29,079 nucleotides of DNA from Geosiphon pyriformis (taxonomy: Eukaryota; Glomeromycota; Glomeromycetes; Archaeosporales; Geosiphonaceae), in contig JAAOMT010000737.1 in the NCBI GenBank assembly GCA_016748015.1, forward strand, positions 27,254-56,332. Reading direction: 5' to 3'. Made by a program: the position numbers and the translations under genes. Within the stretch, counting starts at the first letter, position 1. The number at the start of each line of letters is the position of its first letter. The notes under the pieces were generated by a model. The model was not told where the DNA came from and searched no databases. It saw only the letters and a list, made by a program, of their open reading frames with translations. Below are positions 8,529-19,320 of this stretch, piece by piece.

Positions 8529-9770
8529 CTAATGGTGAATTTGATTGAATTGAGCAAGATATTGGGTGACAGTTTCACCAGTACCTTGCTTGATAGTATT
8601 GAATTTGTTCTGTAGTTGGATTATGGTGTTTGGGTCACTAAAATACTCTAGAAGTGCATTTTTAAATTCGGCGAAGCTCATGGGTTTTGTTTCTAGGCTT
8701 AGATACCACAAGTTGGCTGTGCCTTTCAGGAAGAAAGGTAATGTTTGAATTGCTCTTTGGTTGTCCCAGTTATTTGCCTGGATGGCTTTTTGTGCTTCTC
8801 TGAGCCACGTGTACACGTCTGTTTCTTTTTCTTTTCCTAAGAAATCTGTTAGTCTTGTAATATATGGTGTGGCCATTTCATCACTATTTTCTGCTGGTAA
8901 GCTTATTGGTCTAAGAGAAGGTGGGATGATATTTCTTTGAGTGTTTCTAAAGATGGCTTTCCTTATATCCAGTTTTTCCTCTTGATCATAAGTTTTTTGG
9001 TTTCTAAACTGGCTGCTTGTTTTAGTGACCATTTTTGTGATTGTTTTTTTGCTGGTCTCTTTTTTGGATTCTGATTCAGACTCTTCTTCATGGTTTTCAA
9101 ACCCCATTCCAAATTTTGGCTGAAAAAGCGAGTTTTGGAATAGCGATGAATATCCTTCTGTAATTGGTATGTCTCTCCAGTTACGTTGTTTAATTTTATC
9201 AGTATAACTAGAAGTTCTTGGCATTTGTGGAGTTGATGTTGATGATGATGCAGCTCCTAATGGAATTTGTATCTTATTTTCTGGTGAAAAATGGTATGAT
9301 TTATCTTCTAGTGAATAAATACATTGTTTTTTTATTGATTGAGTAACAGTTTTTTTTGGTGTTTGAGCAGGTGTTCTTAGTTTTTGCTGGTTACTTTCCT
9401 GATTAGTTTCTAAATTTTCTTTAGTTTTGTTGATGTGTTCCCTAGTGTTTCCTGTGGATATTGGAAAATTTTTGTTGGCATATTGCTCAATTTTTTGATG
9501 AATTTTAACAATAGTTGTGGCTATTACTGCTATTTCTTTTGTAATGTATTGTGATAATTCTCTATACAATCTAAGTTTTGTATTGTGTAGTTTTTCTTCC
9601 TTTCCTATATGATAATTTATTCTGGTGTTGATATAATAAGTAAGGACAGATTTTGCTGGACAACACTCTTCTGGTAATCTAAGATCACTTTGATTTTGTG
9701 TGTAAATAGCATGGCAGAATTCAAGAACAGTAAGATTAGGGGTTTTTGTTACCACTTTTGTTTCTTCTTT
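8529..9770 (-). pseudogene. Gag N-terminal and capsid-like domains (copy D), 408+ codons open
   Basis: The longest open frame in the window. It begins after a TAA near 9785 and has no ATG before about residue 175; the first likely start-like codon is GTG at 9755. N-terminal block: LEFCHAIYTQNQ, TYYINTRINYHIG, LYRELSQYITKEI, IHQKIEQYANKNFPI, the relative of the block at 5267-5663. Then a Lys/Gln/Ser-rich linker (KKTVTQSIKK, GAASSSTSTPQMPR) and a capsid-like domain (YTWLREAQKAI, TANLWYLSLET, FAEFKNALLEYF, ETVTQYLAQFNQI). It stops at 8529, where copy F has a Gln codon. Confidence 0.82.
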
Positions 9771-9772
9771 TT

Positions 9773-9791
9773 TAGCAATAAATTATTGCTA
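9773..9791 (-). repeat. Near-perfect 19-bp palindrome in the leader (copy D)
   Basis: TAGCAATAA-A-TTATTGCTA has 9-base arms around one base. It lies between primer site and gag, where packaging or initiation structures are found in retroelements. The role is inferred from position only. Confidence 0.4.
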
Positions 9792-9819
9792 ATTATTATT
9801 TCCTTTTTGATTTTTTTTT

Positions 9820-9835
9820 CTTATAGGGTTCACCA
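9820..9835 (-). other. Primer binding site (copy D)
   Basis: After CTGTAATA and two T bases the minus strand reads TGGTGAACCC, so its complement ends GGGTTCACCA like a tRNA 3' end. It differs from the family 1 site (TGGTGCTCCC), so the two families probably use different tRNA primers. Confidence 0.6.
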
Positions 9836-9975
9836 AATATTACAGGATAGTTTTCTTAGAATATTTAATTTAAAAGTACGATTTAAAGTGGAGTTTGTTG
9901 GATAAATTGGATCTCTTACTTGATAAGTTATGATTTTTATTACTTGATTGACTTTTCTCAATATTAAAGCTACTG

Positions 9976-9983
9976 TATATATA
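9976..9983 (-). promoter_or_regulatory. TATA-like box of copy D LTR
   Basis: TATATATA about 60 bases downstream of the tandem array in LTR orientation; conserved in the sister LTR. Confidence 0.5.
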
Positions 9984-10041
9984 CATGTTTGTAGTCCTAC
10001 GAGAAAACACATTGTAATACTTTCTTTTTAATATTTCAACC

Positions 10042-10133
10042 TAGTGTTTGCTGCTATTACTAGTTGGTGTTGGCTGCTATTGTAAACTGGTGCTTACCAC
10101 TATCATGAGATGGTGTTTGCTACTATGTTAATT
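10042..10133 (-). repeat. Four tandem 23-bp units in family 2 LTR U3 (copy D)
   Basis: Units begin at 10042, 10065, 10088 and 10111, matching the array at 129-220. The unit number and length are the same in both LTRs although single bases differ. Confidence 0.75.
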
Positions 10134-10225
10134 ATTACCTTTTTAAGATTATTACTGCACTATATTATGATTGAATAGTTTATATTATTTTTATGATTTT
10201 TTTTCTAAATTCTTAAACTGTAACA

Positions 10226-11235
10226 GTATCAAAATCTCATCAACAAACCACTAAATTTTAATGCATTTAAAACCACGTTTCTACAGCATTTTAGTGATAA
10301 TAATAGTATTAACTGCCTAGCCAATAGTTTTACTACAATCAAATAAGGTGATATCAAAGCAGTTACCACCTACTTGGAACACTTCTACAAAAATCTGTGC
10401 CAAATACAAGACATTGAAGCTGACTACTTTACAGTACCACAGATTCTAAATTAGTTTATCCATGAATTGTACAGTAGCTTGCTACAGAGAGTATGTCTAA
10501 TGCATCCAAATACACTTTAAGATGCAGTCACACATGCCTGAGATTTCAAATCAGCAAAGTTAAAAGCCAACTACATCCAAGCCATAAATCTAGTAATGAA
10601 TAGATTATCTGAATTAGATTCCACATTGAAACAATTTAGTGATTCCATCAACCAGAAATTGAAAGAATATTTAGCTAACAGTCAGATCATTTATTAATCT
10701 CTACAACAATATAATAATCAAGGAAACTCAAATTATTTCCAAAATCAGTCATGTCTTTTATTATCAACCAATTAACCATGGCAGTCAGAAATGTGTATTT
10801 GCCACAATTGTGGTAAACAAAGTTACATCAGAATCAACTGCCATTATAATGGAAATTCATGATTGGAAAATTAATATTAAAATCTTGATTGCCAGTTTTA
10901 AACTCCAAATTATTTACCAAATCAAAATCACTATTAACCCTATTACCCATTCATAACACAACAAATATATTCATCTTCCATATATCAAACTCCAGCACCA
11001 GTAATATATTAACCACAGCCACAAATTATCTATCAACTTTAACAACTTCAAACACTATCACAAATTGCAGTTTAGATAACACCTAAAAATCAAAGACCAA
11101 GAGTAATTTAAAACTGAAAATCAGTAATAGTTATTTATTAGCTGATCTCAAGCTTCTCAAACCAACCATCAAGATCACACCAGTAAAGTTCAGAAACTGG
11201 GTATGTCTAAAACCCAAATTCCCAGAACTATTTAA
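10226..11235 (+). pseudogene. Gag remnant, capsid to C-terminus (copy E)
   Basis: Starts mid-domain with codons matching YQSLA..KP of copy A and includes a VTTYLEHFYKNLCQIQ-like stretch. The knuckle at 10800-10841 reads CHNCGKQSYIRINC, with the ligand His changed to Tyr (CAC to TAC). A TAA interrupts the segment matching IYQPSQ of copy A. The tail is Thr/Asn/Ser-rich. Confidence 0.75.
10800..10841 (+). other. Zinc knuckle with lost His (copy E Gag)
   Basis: C-x2-C-x4-Y-x4-C: the His ligand is replaced by Tyr through a C-to-T change, compared with the intact motifs of copies A and F. Confidence 0.75.
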
Positions 11236-11289
11236 GTCTTCTGGTTATTCCAAAAAACACCAAACTCAGCAAACAAGAACTCAATCAAA

Positions 11290-11800
11290 CTCAACTATTC
11301 ACTAACAACATACCTTCAGCAATTATCACTGAAAACAAATCACTTACTGCTATCTTTCCTTTTGAATTCAAAAAATCAGTCAAAATACTACTATTTAGTA
11401 GAGCCATCCTAAAATCCAAATCCATTACTGCAATGTATATTAATATGAAAGTCAATAGCCATCTTATCAAACTCATCTTTAATAGTGGTTTAGCAGACAG
11501 CATTATCACCAAACAACTCATGGATTAATTAGGTTGTCGAGTTGATCATGCTGCTAGCACCCAAATTATCACTGCTGATAAAGCAATAAAGACTTCAATT
11601 GGTAAAATTAACAACTTTTCATTTGAAGTCAATGACATCATAGTACTAATCAAAGTCTTTATCATGGAAGCCATCTAGTACTAAACACTAGTTGGTAATA
11701 ACTGGCTGTCTAAGACTAACATTATACTTGACTGGAATATCCAGGAGCTATAACTCAATCAAAACAGCCAACACATTCGAATACTAACCACTTGTGGTTA
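11290..11800 (+). pseudogene. Aspartic protease remnant (copy E)
   Basis: AMYINMKVNSHLIKLIFNSG is the site of the catalytic motif, with Asn (AAT, 11481-11483) in place of the catalytic Asp. Downstream VDHAASTQIITAD, GKINNF and VGNNWLSKTN match copies A and F. Several TAG/TAA codons stand at Gln positions. Confidence 0.75.
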
Positions 11801-11930
11801 TTTCAAGACTACTATCAATGAACAGCCACTAATTGAGTTGGAAAAAGAAAGAAAAAAACCTATCTGGGAAACATATCAGGTATCATAGATTAAAGAAGAA
11901 CACAATGAATTATCTTCAATATCTATATGG

Positions 11931-11987
<57 letters not shown>
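11931..11987 (+). repeat. Uninterrupted run of 57 A
   Basis: Located where copies A and F encode a Lys/Glu-rich stretch (A-rich with scattered G). About 130 bases of that stretch are missing from copy E and the run stands in their place. Replication slippage or an assembly error could explain it. Confidence 0.95.
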
Positions 11988-11989
<2 letters not shown>

Positions 11990-12960
11990 AATCTTGACAA
12001 CTATCTCTACATATATTCTATACAGCACTACTACTCAATGCCAGCCAAATTATCATTGACCAAAATTAATTTGCATCAATTGTAACAAGAAATTGTTAAC
12101 AATAGGTGCATATTATGGCAATAATAAGAAATGACCAATAGTTACCAAATACTATTGCCACTTATACATTCTTGAATGCTTTAGACAACTAAAAAAACAA
12201 GGAAAATAAGACAACAAACTATGTTTTGCTTATGGGGAAACTCTTTTAGACAAAGAAATATGAAATAACATTTCTGGTCATGAAAAAACATGTGATAAAT
12301 TGTGTTAATATATGATTCTGATTAGCAATTAGATAAGAAAAAAAATGCCCATAAATGCTGTCTGGAGAAGAGCTGTAAAATGACTAGATAGTTGTCCACA
12401 CTACAATGACAAAATATGGAAAATAGCAATCACCAAAATCGAAGATGTAATATTAAAAGAAATCAAAATAATAAAAAACAACCCACCAAAACCAAAAGAG
12501 ATTATTTGGGTCTCAAATTCAAATATTATTCTTGATATAATGGATTTTAAACAATTCCATAAACACTACCAAGAATTAGCACTTATTAGGGAAGAATAAA
12601 AACAATATTTAGAAAAGCTAAATACTTAACTTTGTGACTACTGTTTAATATCATGTGACTTTTAATATTGTAATAAGTGTGATCTTATTTATAATCCATT
12701 AGCATACATAATCTACATAATTTCCAAAGAGGAAAAACCAATAAACAACTGTGCCTCAGAATCAGAATTGAAGTTCAAGCCCAATTCAAACTCTGATGAT
12801 GATAACAAAAACAATAGTTTCAGTTCAGTCCAAAATGACAACACTAATAACAATAATTCAGACTCCAATTTAAACTTAGAATTATACATTGTACTTCCTA
12901 ATCTATCCAAAGAGCAAGAATTAAAATAGTTCAACAATAATAACAAAGATATTATACCAA
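11988..12960 (+). pseudogene. Cys-rich domains and acidic linker remnant (copy E)
   Basis: Traces of the pol Cys-rich domain: ICINCNKKLL, YYCHLYI, LCFAYGETLLDKEI and CDKLC, with some cysteines changed to Tyr. The second cluster is LCDYCLISCDF-YCNKCDLIYN near 12630-12690. Then comes an Asn/Ser/Asp-rich linker ending IVLPNLSKEQELK before the dUTPase-like region. Stops are frequent. Confidence 0.7.
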
Positions 12961-13437
12961 AACATGTACATGATACTAATACAAAGTTTAATCTAAGATA
13001 TTCAGAAAAAAATGCCATAAAATTAAAATCACATTTGCATAACTGCATTGATCTGAAAATAACATTAAAAATTTTAGCAACAACTATGATACAATTAGCA
13101 TCTAGATCTAGTTTAGCAAAAAAAGGAATCAACATTAGAAAAAGAATAATTAATACAGAATATATAGAAAATATTATTGCAATACTACAAAATGACTCAG
13201 AAAAAGAATATATTATTAAATCAAATAAGAAGATAGCACAAGCAATATTCTTATCTCTAGTGAAAATAGCTTAATTAGTGCTAATAGAAAAAAGGAAAAA
13301 ATTAGGGATAATAGCAAGAGAGATAAATGGATTTAGATCCATAAGTAGAATAGATATACTAATTAATATGACAGAGGAAAAAATTATTGACAAAAAAAAA
13401 ATTATCTTCACCTGTCAATTAATTTTCATTCTGTCAT
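12961..13437 (+). pseudogene. dUTPase-like domain remnant (copy E)
   Basis: Motif 1 is changed to TKFNL (Asp lost). Motif 2 SRSSLAKKGINIR is kept. Motif 3 reads RIINTEY, with Asn for the catalytic Asp. Motif 4 is KIAQAIF and motif 5 is altered (GFRSISRID). All the losses fit G-to-A or C-to-T changes, so the domain is recognisable but dead. Confidence 0.75.
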
Positions 13438-13934
13438 ATAGCCAATACATATTAATCATAGAAAAGAAAGTAAAAGATCAGACTCAAATTTTTGAAATAG
13501 AAACTACAATTTGTAAATCAGAAAAGATTGGACTCACTAATTTTTACATACTAGCCAAAAGCTCTAAACACATAAAAATTTTTATTTACAATACAACAGA
13601 AGAAATTATTGAAATATTAAGCAGAACTATCATTGAATACTTAAGCACTGAAGTTGAAAACCAACCATCAAGCACTATTCCAAATTTTTCACAACTTTGC
13701 CAATATGTGGATATCACATCACAAATAATATAAAGACAAAAAGAATGTTATTTGCTCCAATCAGAACAATTAAAACAAATAAACTTGGAAAACTTAGATC
13801 TACTTCAACAGATGCAGCTCAAAATGTTGTTTAACAATTTTACTGATATCTTTGCCAGTGAAAATAAATTCAGCAGAACCAACATTATACAACATCAAAT
13901 CAAAACTGGAGACATAATACCAATCAAACAATGA
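13438..13934 (+). pseudogene. dUTPase-RT linker domain (copy E)
   Basis: Matches 655-1098 of copy A: KDQTQIFEIETTICKSEKIG, SKHIKIFIYNTTEEI, TIIEYLSTEVENQ, SQLCQYVDITSQ, LLQQMQLKMLFNNFTDIF. It retains the 28 codons that are deleted in copy F. Confidence 0.7.
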
Positions 13935-14690
13935 GCATACTGAGTGCCACCAGCCAGCCATAAGATCATCTGACAAGAAATTAACAGAATGTTAAACAAT
14001 GAGTTAATTCAATTATCAATAAGTCTATGATCATTACTGGTAGTACTAATCCATAAAAAATTCACTTTTGTGTAGATTATAGAAATCTCAATGATATAAT
14101 TTGTAAAGACAGCTATCCTACTTCACAAATTCAAGAATTATTTGATGCTTTTGAAGGAAAAAAATGGTTTTTTATTTTAGACTTGAATAATAGTTACTGG
14201 CAGATAGCTATGAATTCAGTTAACAAAGAGAAAACTGTGTTTACTACCAGAAAAGAAAATTTCGAATTTGAAATCATGCCATTCAGTTTAACCAATGCTC
14301 CAGCCATATTTTAATGATTGATGGAAATTGTTTATATTAGACTGCTATGGAAAACAATAATTGTATATTTGGATAACACTAATGTGTTCTCAAGAACATT
14401 TAATAATTATTTGTATCATCTCTAGTAAGTGTTCAAAAGATTGCAAAGAGCAGAATTAAAACTAAATACAACCAAGTGCTTTTTTGGCAAAACAGAATTA
14501 AAATTTTTAGGACATATTGTAAGCAAAAATGGCATTAAGACAGATTTAAACAAGATTGAGATTGTTAAAAACTTTTCAGTATCAACCAATATGACAAAAC
14601 TACAAACATTCTTAGAATTTACTGAATATTATTGTTATTTTATCCAAAATTTTTCCAAACTGGCTTAATCACTCTACTAGCTTCAAGCCA
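13935..14690 (+). pseudogene. Reverse transcriptase remnant (copy E)
   Basis: PPASHKII and VVLIHKK at the start, then an indel shifts frame (bases equal to NGKIC of copy F are missing). The palm motif with ILDLNNSYWQIAM follows. The second catalytic motif at 14366-14377 reads YLDN, with Asn for the second Asp. NTTKCFFGKTELKFLGHIVS and a QTFLEFTEYY segment end the domain. Confidence 0.8.
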
Positions 14691-15166
14691 AAAATATAAA
14701 ATATGAATAGAATAAAACACAACAAAAAGCTTTTGACACTTTAAGAAAAAAGCTTATTCATACACTAGTATTGATTTATTTAGATCACAACAAGCCATTC
14801 ATTATTATCACTAATGTATCTGGTCAAATATTGAGAGCTGTACTATTTCAGAAAGGACCAGATGGACAAAAACATTCAGTAGTATACATCAATTGAAGTT
14901 TGAGTCCAGCTGAAAAGAACTATGAAACACTGGCACTAAAACACTTAGCAATCTATTGGGCAGTCATGAAATAAAAGAAATATTTAAGCCAGAAATTCAA
15001 CATATATACTGATTACAAAGAATTGACATCAATTTAGAAGTAAAAATTTGGAGATAACTATCACACCAGATAAAAAATAGAACTTTCATCATTCAAATAT
15101 ACAGTACATTATAAAAAGAGAAAAGAAAACAAAAATGCTGACAGCTTATTACAAATAAAACAAATC
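14691..15166 (+). pseudogene. RNase H remnant (copy E)
   Basis: Recognised by IITNVSGQILRAVLFQ (Asn where a catalytic Asp is expected), LSPAEKNYETLALKHLAIYW and NIYTDYKEL. This domain would remove the RNA strand during reverse transcription. It ends IKQI followed by TAA, as in copy F. Confidence 0.75.
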
Positions 15167-15701
15167 TAACAACATTTCAACCCAAAAATATAACAAAAGA
15201 TGAATACACAAAAATATCAACAACTTCAGCAATATATTAATACTCAAGAGTTTAAGAAGAAATTATCTCAAAAAAAACAAAACAACATAAAACAACAATC
15301 AAAATATTTTATTACTTACCAAAATATACTATATTAGAAAAACAGAAAGAATTCAGATTAACTATTCAGAGTAATCACAGAATCAGAAAAAGAAACAATA
15401 CTATATAACATGTACTCAGATTCAACAACAGAACATTTTCATAAAGAAGCAACTATAGAAAGAACCAGGAAAAAATATTATTGACCATCAATGTATTTAG
15501 ACATTATCTAATATGTTCAAAATTGTGATGCTTGTCAAAGAAGAAAAGAAACAAGATCCAGCAAACCATTAAGACCAATTAAAGTGAGACAATTATTTAA
15601 TAGAATTGGAATTGACTTAGTTAAACCATTAACAATAACCAGCAAAGACAATCAGTATATAGCAGTAGCTATGAACTATCTTATAAAATGACCAGAGGTG
15701 A
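15167..15701 (+). pseudogene. Integrase N-terminal part (copy E), split by copy F
   Basis: Has the zinc-binding H-x3-H/C-x2-C region (EHFHKEATIE, NCDACQRR) and the first catalytic Asp in IGIDLVKPL (codon 15613-15615). It ends with the codons for PE, then GTGA and the 5' LTR of copy F. The second Asp and the Glu lie at 25775 and 25883 on the far side of F. Confidence 0.85.
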
Positions 15702-16502
15702 TGTTACTCATAGAATATAGGAAACATATATTAGCATAAATTAGCCAATCAGAAATAACCATAATAAATATGAAATTCTGGAATTTCTCTTAAAAAGAAT
15801 TCCAGAAATTTCAGGATTCTCATATAAGAAATCACAGGATTCCTGGTGTAAAGAATTGAGGAATCAAAGAATCTTAATTATGTATATATAGCAGTAGTAT
15901 TAGAAGGAGAAAAAAACAGAATCTTTTTAGTTAAAGACCTCTCAGTTTAGATCTGATCTAAGCAACCTTCTATTTACAAATATCAATAAATAATTATTCA
16001 CTATCTCAATTCACTCTTCACTATCAACACTTCATGTTGATAGTAATTAATACTTAACTACACAGGAACAATAACTCTTGATTATGACTATTAACAGAAT
16101 ACTAACTTGCAATTGCTTTTGTTTATTTCTTTATCTTTTTTTATTTTTTTTATTTTCTTTGTATTTTTTGTTGGTTGATTAATTGATTAAAAATTAAAGC
16201 ACTGAGTTACAGATGTCATAGAGATTGGTAAAAAACCTGTGAAACAAAGGTAGAACACTCATAAATTTGAGGATAACTTATCAGGAAGATTACCGGCCAC
16301 CACGCTGAGAAAAAAATTTGACAGAATTGTGATTTTGAGAGGCTACTGAAACAACTATTAAATCTCTGTCTATTATACAAAGAACTCTGCAACAAAACCT
16401 TCAGATTAATCAAACCTTTAGAGATCAACACCAGAATACCAATCAAGCACCAAGTTACGGATTTATTATTGGTTTTGAGACCCCAAATAAACATCTATAA
16501 CA
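15702..16502 (+). repeat. 5' LTR of copy F (801 bp)
   Basis: From TGTTACTC to CTATAACA, followed by TTTGGTGCTCC. It has a shorter GAATTCC-type array (about 15773-15858) than its 3' partner, a TATA-like run at 15893-15900, AATAAA at 15985-15990, and a long T-rich tract near 16120-16170. Confidence 0.92.
15893..15900 (+). promoter_or_regulatory. TATA-like box, copy F 5' LTR
   Basis: TATATATA followed by GCAGTAGTATTAGAAG, conserved in all family 1 LTRs that keep this region. It is the likely core promoter of the element RNA. Confidence 0.6.
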
Positions 16503-16504
16503 TT

Positions 16505-16520
16505 TGGTGCTCCTTGTAAG
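16505..16520 (+). other. Primer binding site (copy F)
   Basis: TGGTGCTCCTTGTAAG two bases after the LTR. It matches the site of copy A except for C-to-T and G-to-A changes. Confidence 0.65.
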
Positions 16521-18292
16521 ATATAATTCTACAGAGAACCAGCATCAACAACAATCATCCAAAAGTGACAGAATCAAAAATCATAGGAGCAAACTATTTA
16601 AAATTTGCCAAATTCTTGTTTCAACAGTACAGTCAACAATTAGGATTAAACAATAACCACTTTCCAACAGAATTAGTCTTTAACTTCTACATCAATGATA
16701 AAATCACAGACTGCTTAGGAGGAACAGTTGACATTGAATCCATAAGAGAAAACTTTTATACAGAATTATTTCAACACATTAGCTTACCAAGAAACTACAG
16801 TTTCATACCAATCATCAGGGAAATCAATCAAACCATTAAAAAGTATACACAACAACAATTTCTCATCACCTACGCAAACAAAGGCAAAGGAAGATTGCAA
16901 ACACCAACAGTAACACCAAAACAAATACAACCACTCACTTGAAAGAAAACCAGAATTGAATCACCAACAAACCCATCATACCACTATACATCTAGAAGTG
17001 CCATTAACATTTTATCAACAGATGCATTCACATTACATGCAACATCAACATTTGGATAACTCCTATTTCAAAGTAAACAAAAGAAAACAGAATTACTAGG
17101 AACCTACAGCAATTATTTTGAAAAATTTAAATTGTGATCACCAATGCCATCAGGATTCTGATCACCACCACTTCAACCTGATTTCAGAAATGTGAGTCTC
17201 TGGGAGATAACAGAATCAGAAAAGGAGGAAGAAGAAGAAATCAAAGATCAAAAATTTACTTACTAAAACCCAATTCTGGAAAACTTAAACATTAAAGCTC
17301 TGAACTTTCAGATTCAGCAAGATCCAAATTTAGAAAATCCAGAAGTTGAAACTCCAAATTTTCAAACTCAGCAAAATTAGAACAATCAAAACCCCAGCAT
17401 TAATAATCAACAACACTTACCTCCAGTAATCATCATCAATCAATTACTAATTGAACCGATTATTGAACCAATTCAACAGCAATCACTTCAACCACCCCAA
17501 CAACCACAACAGCCACTGCAACAGCCATAACCACTACTTCAACAATAGCAACAACAATTCATGGCATTTGCACCAATTGTGAAATTAGAAAGATTTACCA
17601 GCAAAGAAAATGATGCCCAGGCATAAATCAATGACATTGCCAAAGCAATTACAGCAAATAACTGGAATAACAACAGAGCCCTCCAAGCAATTCTATACTT
17701 TTTTCAAGATACTGCCGACTTGTGATATCAAGGTTTAGCCACCAAACCTCAAATATTTCAGAAATTCAGAGTTGTGGAATATTTCAGTAATAATAACAGT
17801 ATTAATCACTTAACCAACACTTTCACCACAATTAAACAGGGAGAAACTAATGCAGTTACCATTTACTTGGGATGTTTCCACAGGAATTTGTGCCAAATTC
17901 AAGCAATCTAAGCTGACTATTTTACAGCACCACAGATTCTAAACCAATTCATTCATAGACTGTATAGTAGTTTTCTCCAATGCATATGCCCAATGCACTC
18001 ACAAACTCTTTAGAACACAGTTACTAATGTGAGAAATTTTGAATTGGCAGAACTTAAAGCAAACCATATCCAAGCCATTAATCTGGTCATAAATAGATCA
18101 TCTGACTTGGATTCCAAATTGAAACAGCTCAATGATTCAATTAATCAGAAATTGGAAAGATACTTAGTTGATAATCATGCAATTTATTAGCCACCTCAAT
18201 AATGTAATAATTCTGGAAGCATAAATTGCTCACTAAATTAGTTGTGTCCATCATCTTTAACCAATCAAATGTGGCAGCAAGAGACGTATGTT

Positions 18293-18334
18293 TGCCATTA
18301 CTGTGGTAAACAAGGACATTTGAGAATTGATTGT
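18293..18334 (+). other. Zinc knuckle, CCHC (copy F Gag)
   Basis: CHYCGKQGHLRIDC fits C-x2-C-x4-H-x4-C with all ligands present. Confidence 0.9.
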
Positions 18335-18764
18335 AGGTTAAAACTAGATAACCAACAATTGGGAAATCAATATCAAAACTCTAATTGCAGGTTTCAGACT
18401 ACAAATTATCAATCAAACCCAGAACTGTATCAACTGAATTATCTACTTATAACACAACAGCCAATTTATTAACCACCAGTTTATCAGCCAACAACACCAG
18501 TAATCTATCAACCACAGTCTCAGTCTATCTATCAGCCACAGTCTCAAGTAATCTATCAACCCCAACAAATTCAAACACTGCCACAAAACTTATCTCAAAA
18601 TGGAACCCAAAGGCCAAAACTAACACAACAAAGCTAAAGATTGTTGATAGTAGTCCATCAACTGATCTCCAGTTCCTCGAACCAGCCATCAGGATCTCGA
18701 CAATGGAATTTAGGCACTGGATATACCCAAAACCCAAATGCTCAACAGTATTTAAGTCTTTTGA

Positions 18765-18814
18765 TTACCTCAGAAGATGTCTCACCCAACAATCAGGAAT
18801 TCAAACAGAAGTAG
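18765..18814 (+). other. Gag/Pol overlap, pol in +1 frame (copy F)
   Basis: The pol frame opens after TGA at 18762-18764; the gag frame ends with TAG at 18812-18814. Pol is +1 to gag, as in copy A. Overlap length is about 50 bases in both. Confidence 0.6.
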
Positions 18815-19320
18815 CCACTTACCAGTAATATTCCACCAACAATCATCTCCAATGAAGATATTCCTAGCAGCTATTTTTTCTTTCAAACTAGAAGAAACTA
18901 CACCAGTCTTATTATTTAGTAAAGCTGCTCTTGACACCAAACTGATCACTGCCATGTATACTGACACAAAAGTTGATGATCATGCCATCAAACTAATTCT
19001 AGACAATGAATCAGCTGGCAGCATTATTACATGACAACTTATGAACCAATTAGGTTGCCGAGTTGATCACACTGCCAGTACATACATAATCACTGCTGAT
19101 GGAGCAACCAAAACTCCAATCGGCAAGATTAATGACCTCCCTATAGAGGTCAATAGCATTATTGTACCAATCAAAGCATTAATTATGGAGACTACTCAAT
19201 ATCAAGCACTCGTTGATAATAATTGGCTGTCTAAAGCCAACACAATGCTTGATTGGAACACCCAAAAGCTCCAGATTAGTCAAAACGGTTGACACCTATG
19301 TGTACCAGCCATGTGTGGCC
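18815..19320 (+). pseudogene. Aspartic protease (copy F)
   Basis: In the pol frame that opens at 18765. AMYTDTKVDDHAIKLILDNE holds the catalytic Asp (19002-19004), but the next residues are Asn-Glu instead of Ser-Gly, which should abolish activity; both fit G-to-A changes. A TGA follows SIIT, and NNWLSKANTMLDW marks the end of the fold. Confidence 0.82.

Larger units (their letters stand above)
6518..10225 (-). mobile_element. Copy D: family 2 Ty3/gypsy-type element, 5' LTR to Cys-rich domain
   Basis: Reads LTR (10225-9838), primer site, Gag, protease and Cys-rich domain, then is cut at 6517/6518 by the 5' LTR of copy A, within codons for LCD at the start of the second Cys cluster. The remainder (dUTPase region, if any, and RT onward) is outside the window. 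Gag N-terminal domain, capsid, knuckle and protease all fall in one frame, unlike family 1. Its 5' LTR lies directly against copy E's gag at 10225/10226 in the opposite orientation, so D inserted into E. Confidence 0.88.
9838..10225 (-). repeat. 5' LTR of copy D (family 2, 388 bp)
   Basis: Bounded by TGTTACAG at 10225 and CTGTAATA at 9838 (terminal repeat, one mismatch). It contains the four-unit 23-bp array (10042-10133) upstream of a TATA-like run (9976-9983). The partial LTR at 1-313 is its close relative. Confidence 0.9.
10226..15701 (+). mobile_element. Copy E, left part: family 1 element from mid-gag to mid-integrase
   Basis: The most decayed family 1 copy. It begins within the capsid-like domain where copy D's LTR cuts it and ends in integrase after the codons for PE, where copy F's 5' LTR starts. 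It continues at 25679. The order of domains equals copy F. Stops are very frequent, mostly where A or F have CAA, CAG or TGG. Confidence 0.88.
16521..18814 (+). pseudogene. Gag (copy F)
   Basis: One frame from about 16565 to the stop at 18812-18814. It holds the N-terminal block (YLKFAKFLFQQYSQQLGL, FNFYINDKITDCLGG, ESIRENFYTELFQ), an acidic and Gln/Pro-rich linker, a capsid-like domain from the ATG at 17561 (KAITANNWNNNRALQA, TNAVTIYLGCFHRNL), the knuckle (18293-18334) and a YQP-repeat tail. A one-base insertion before 16565 separates it from the LTR-proximal codons. In-frame stops are almost all at Gln or Trp positions of copy A, such as TAA in AI-TAA-ADYF where A has CAA. Confidence 0.85.
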
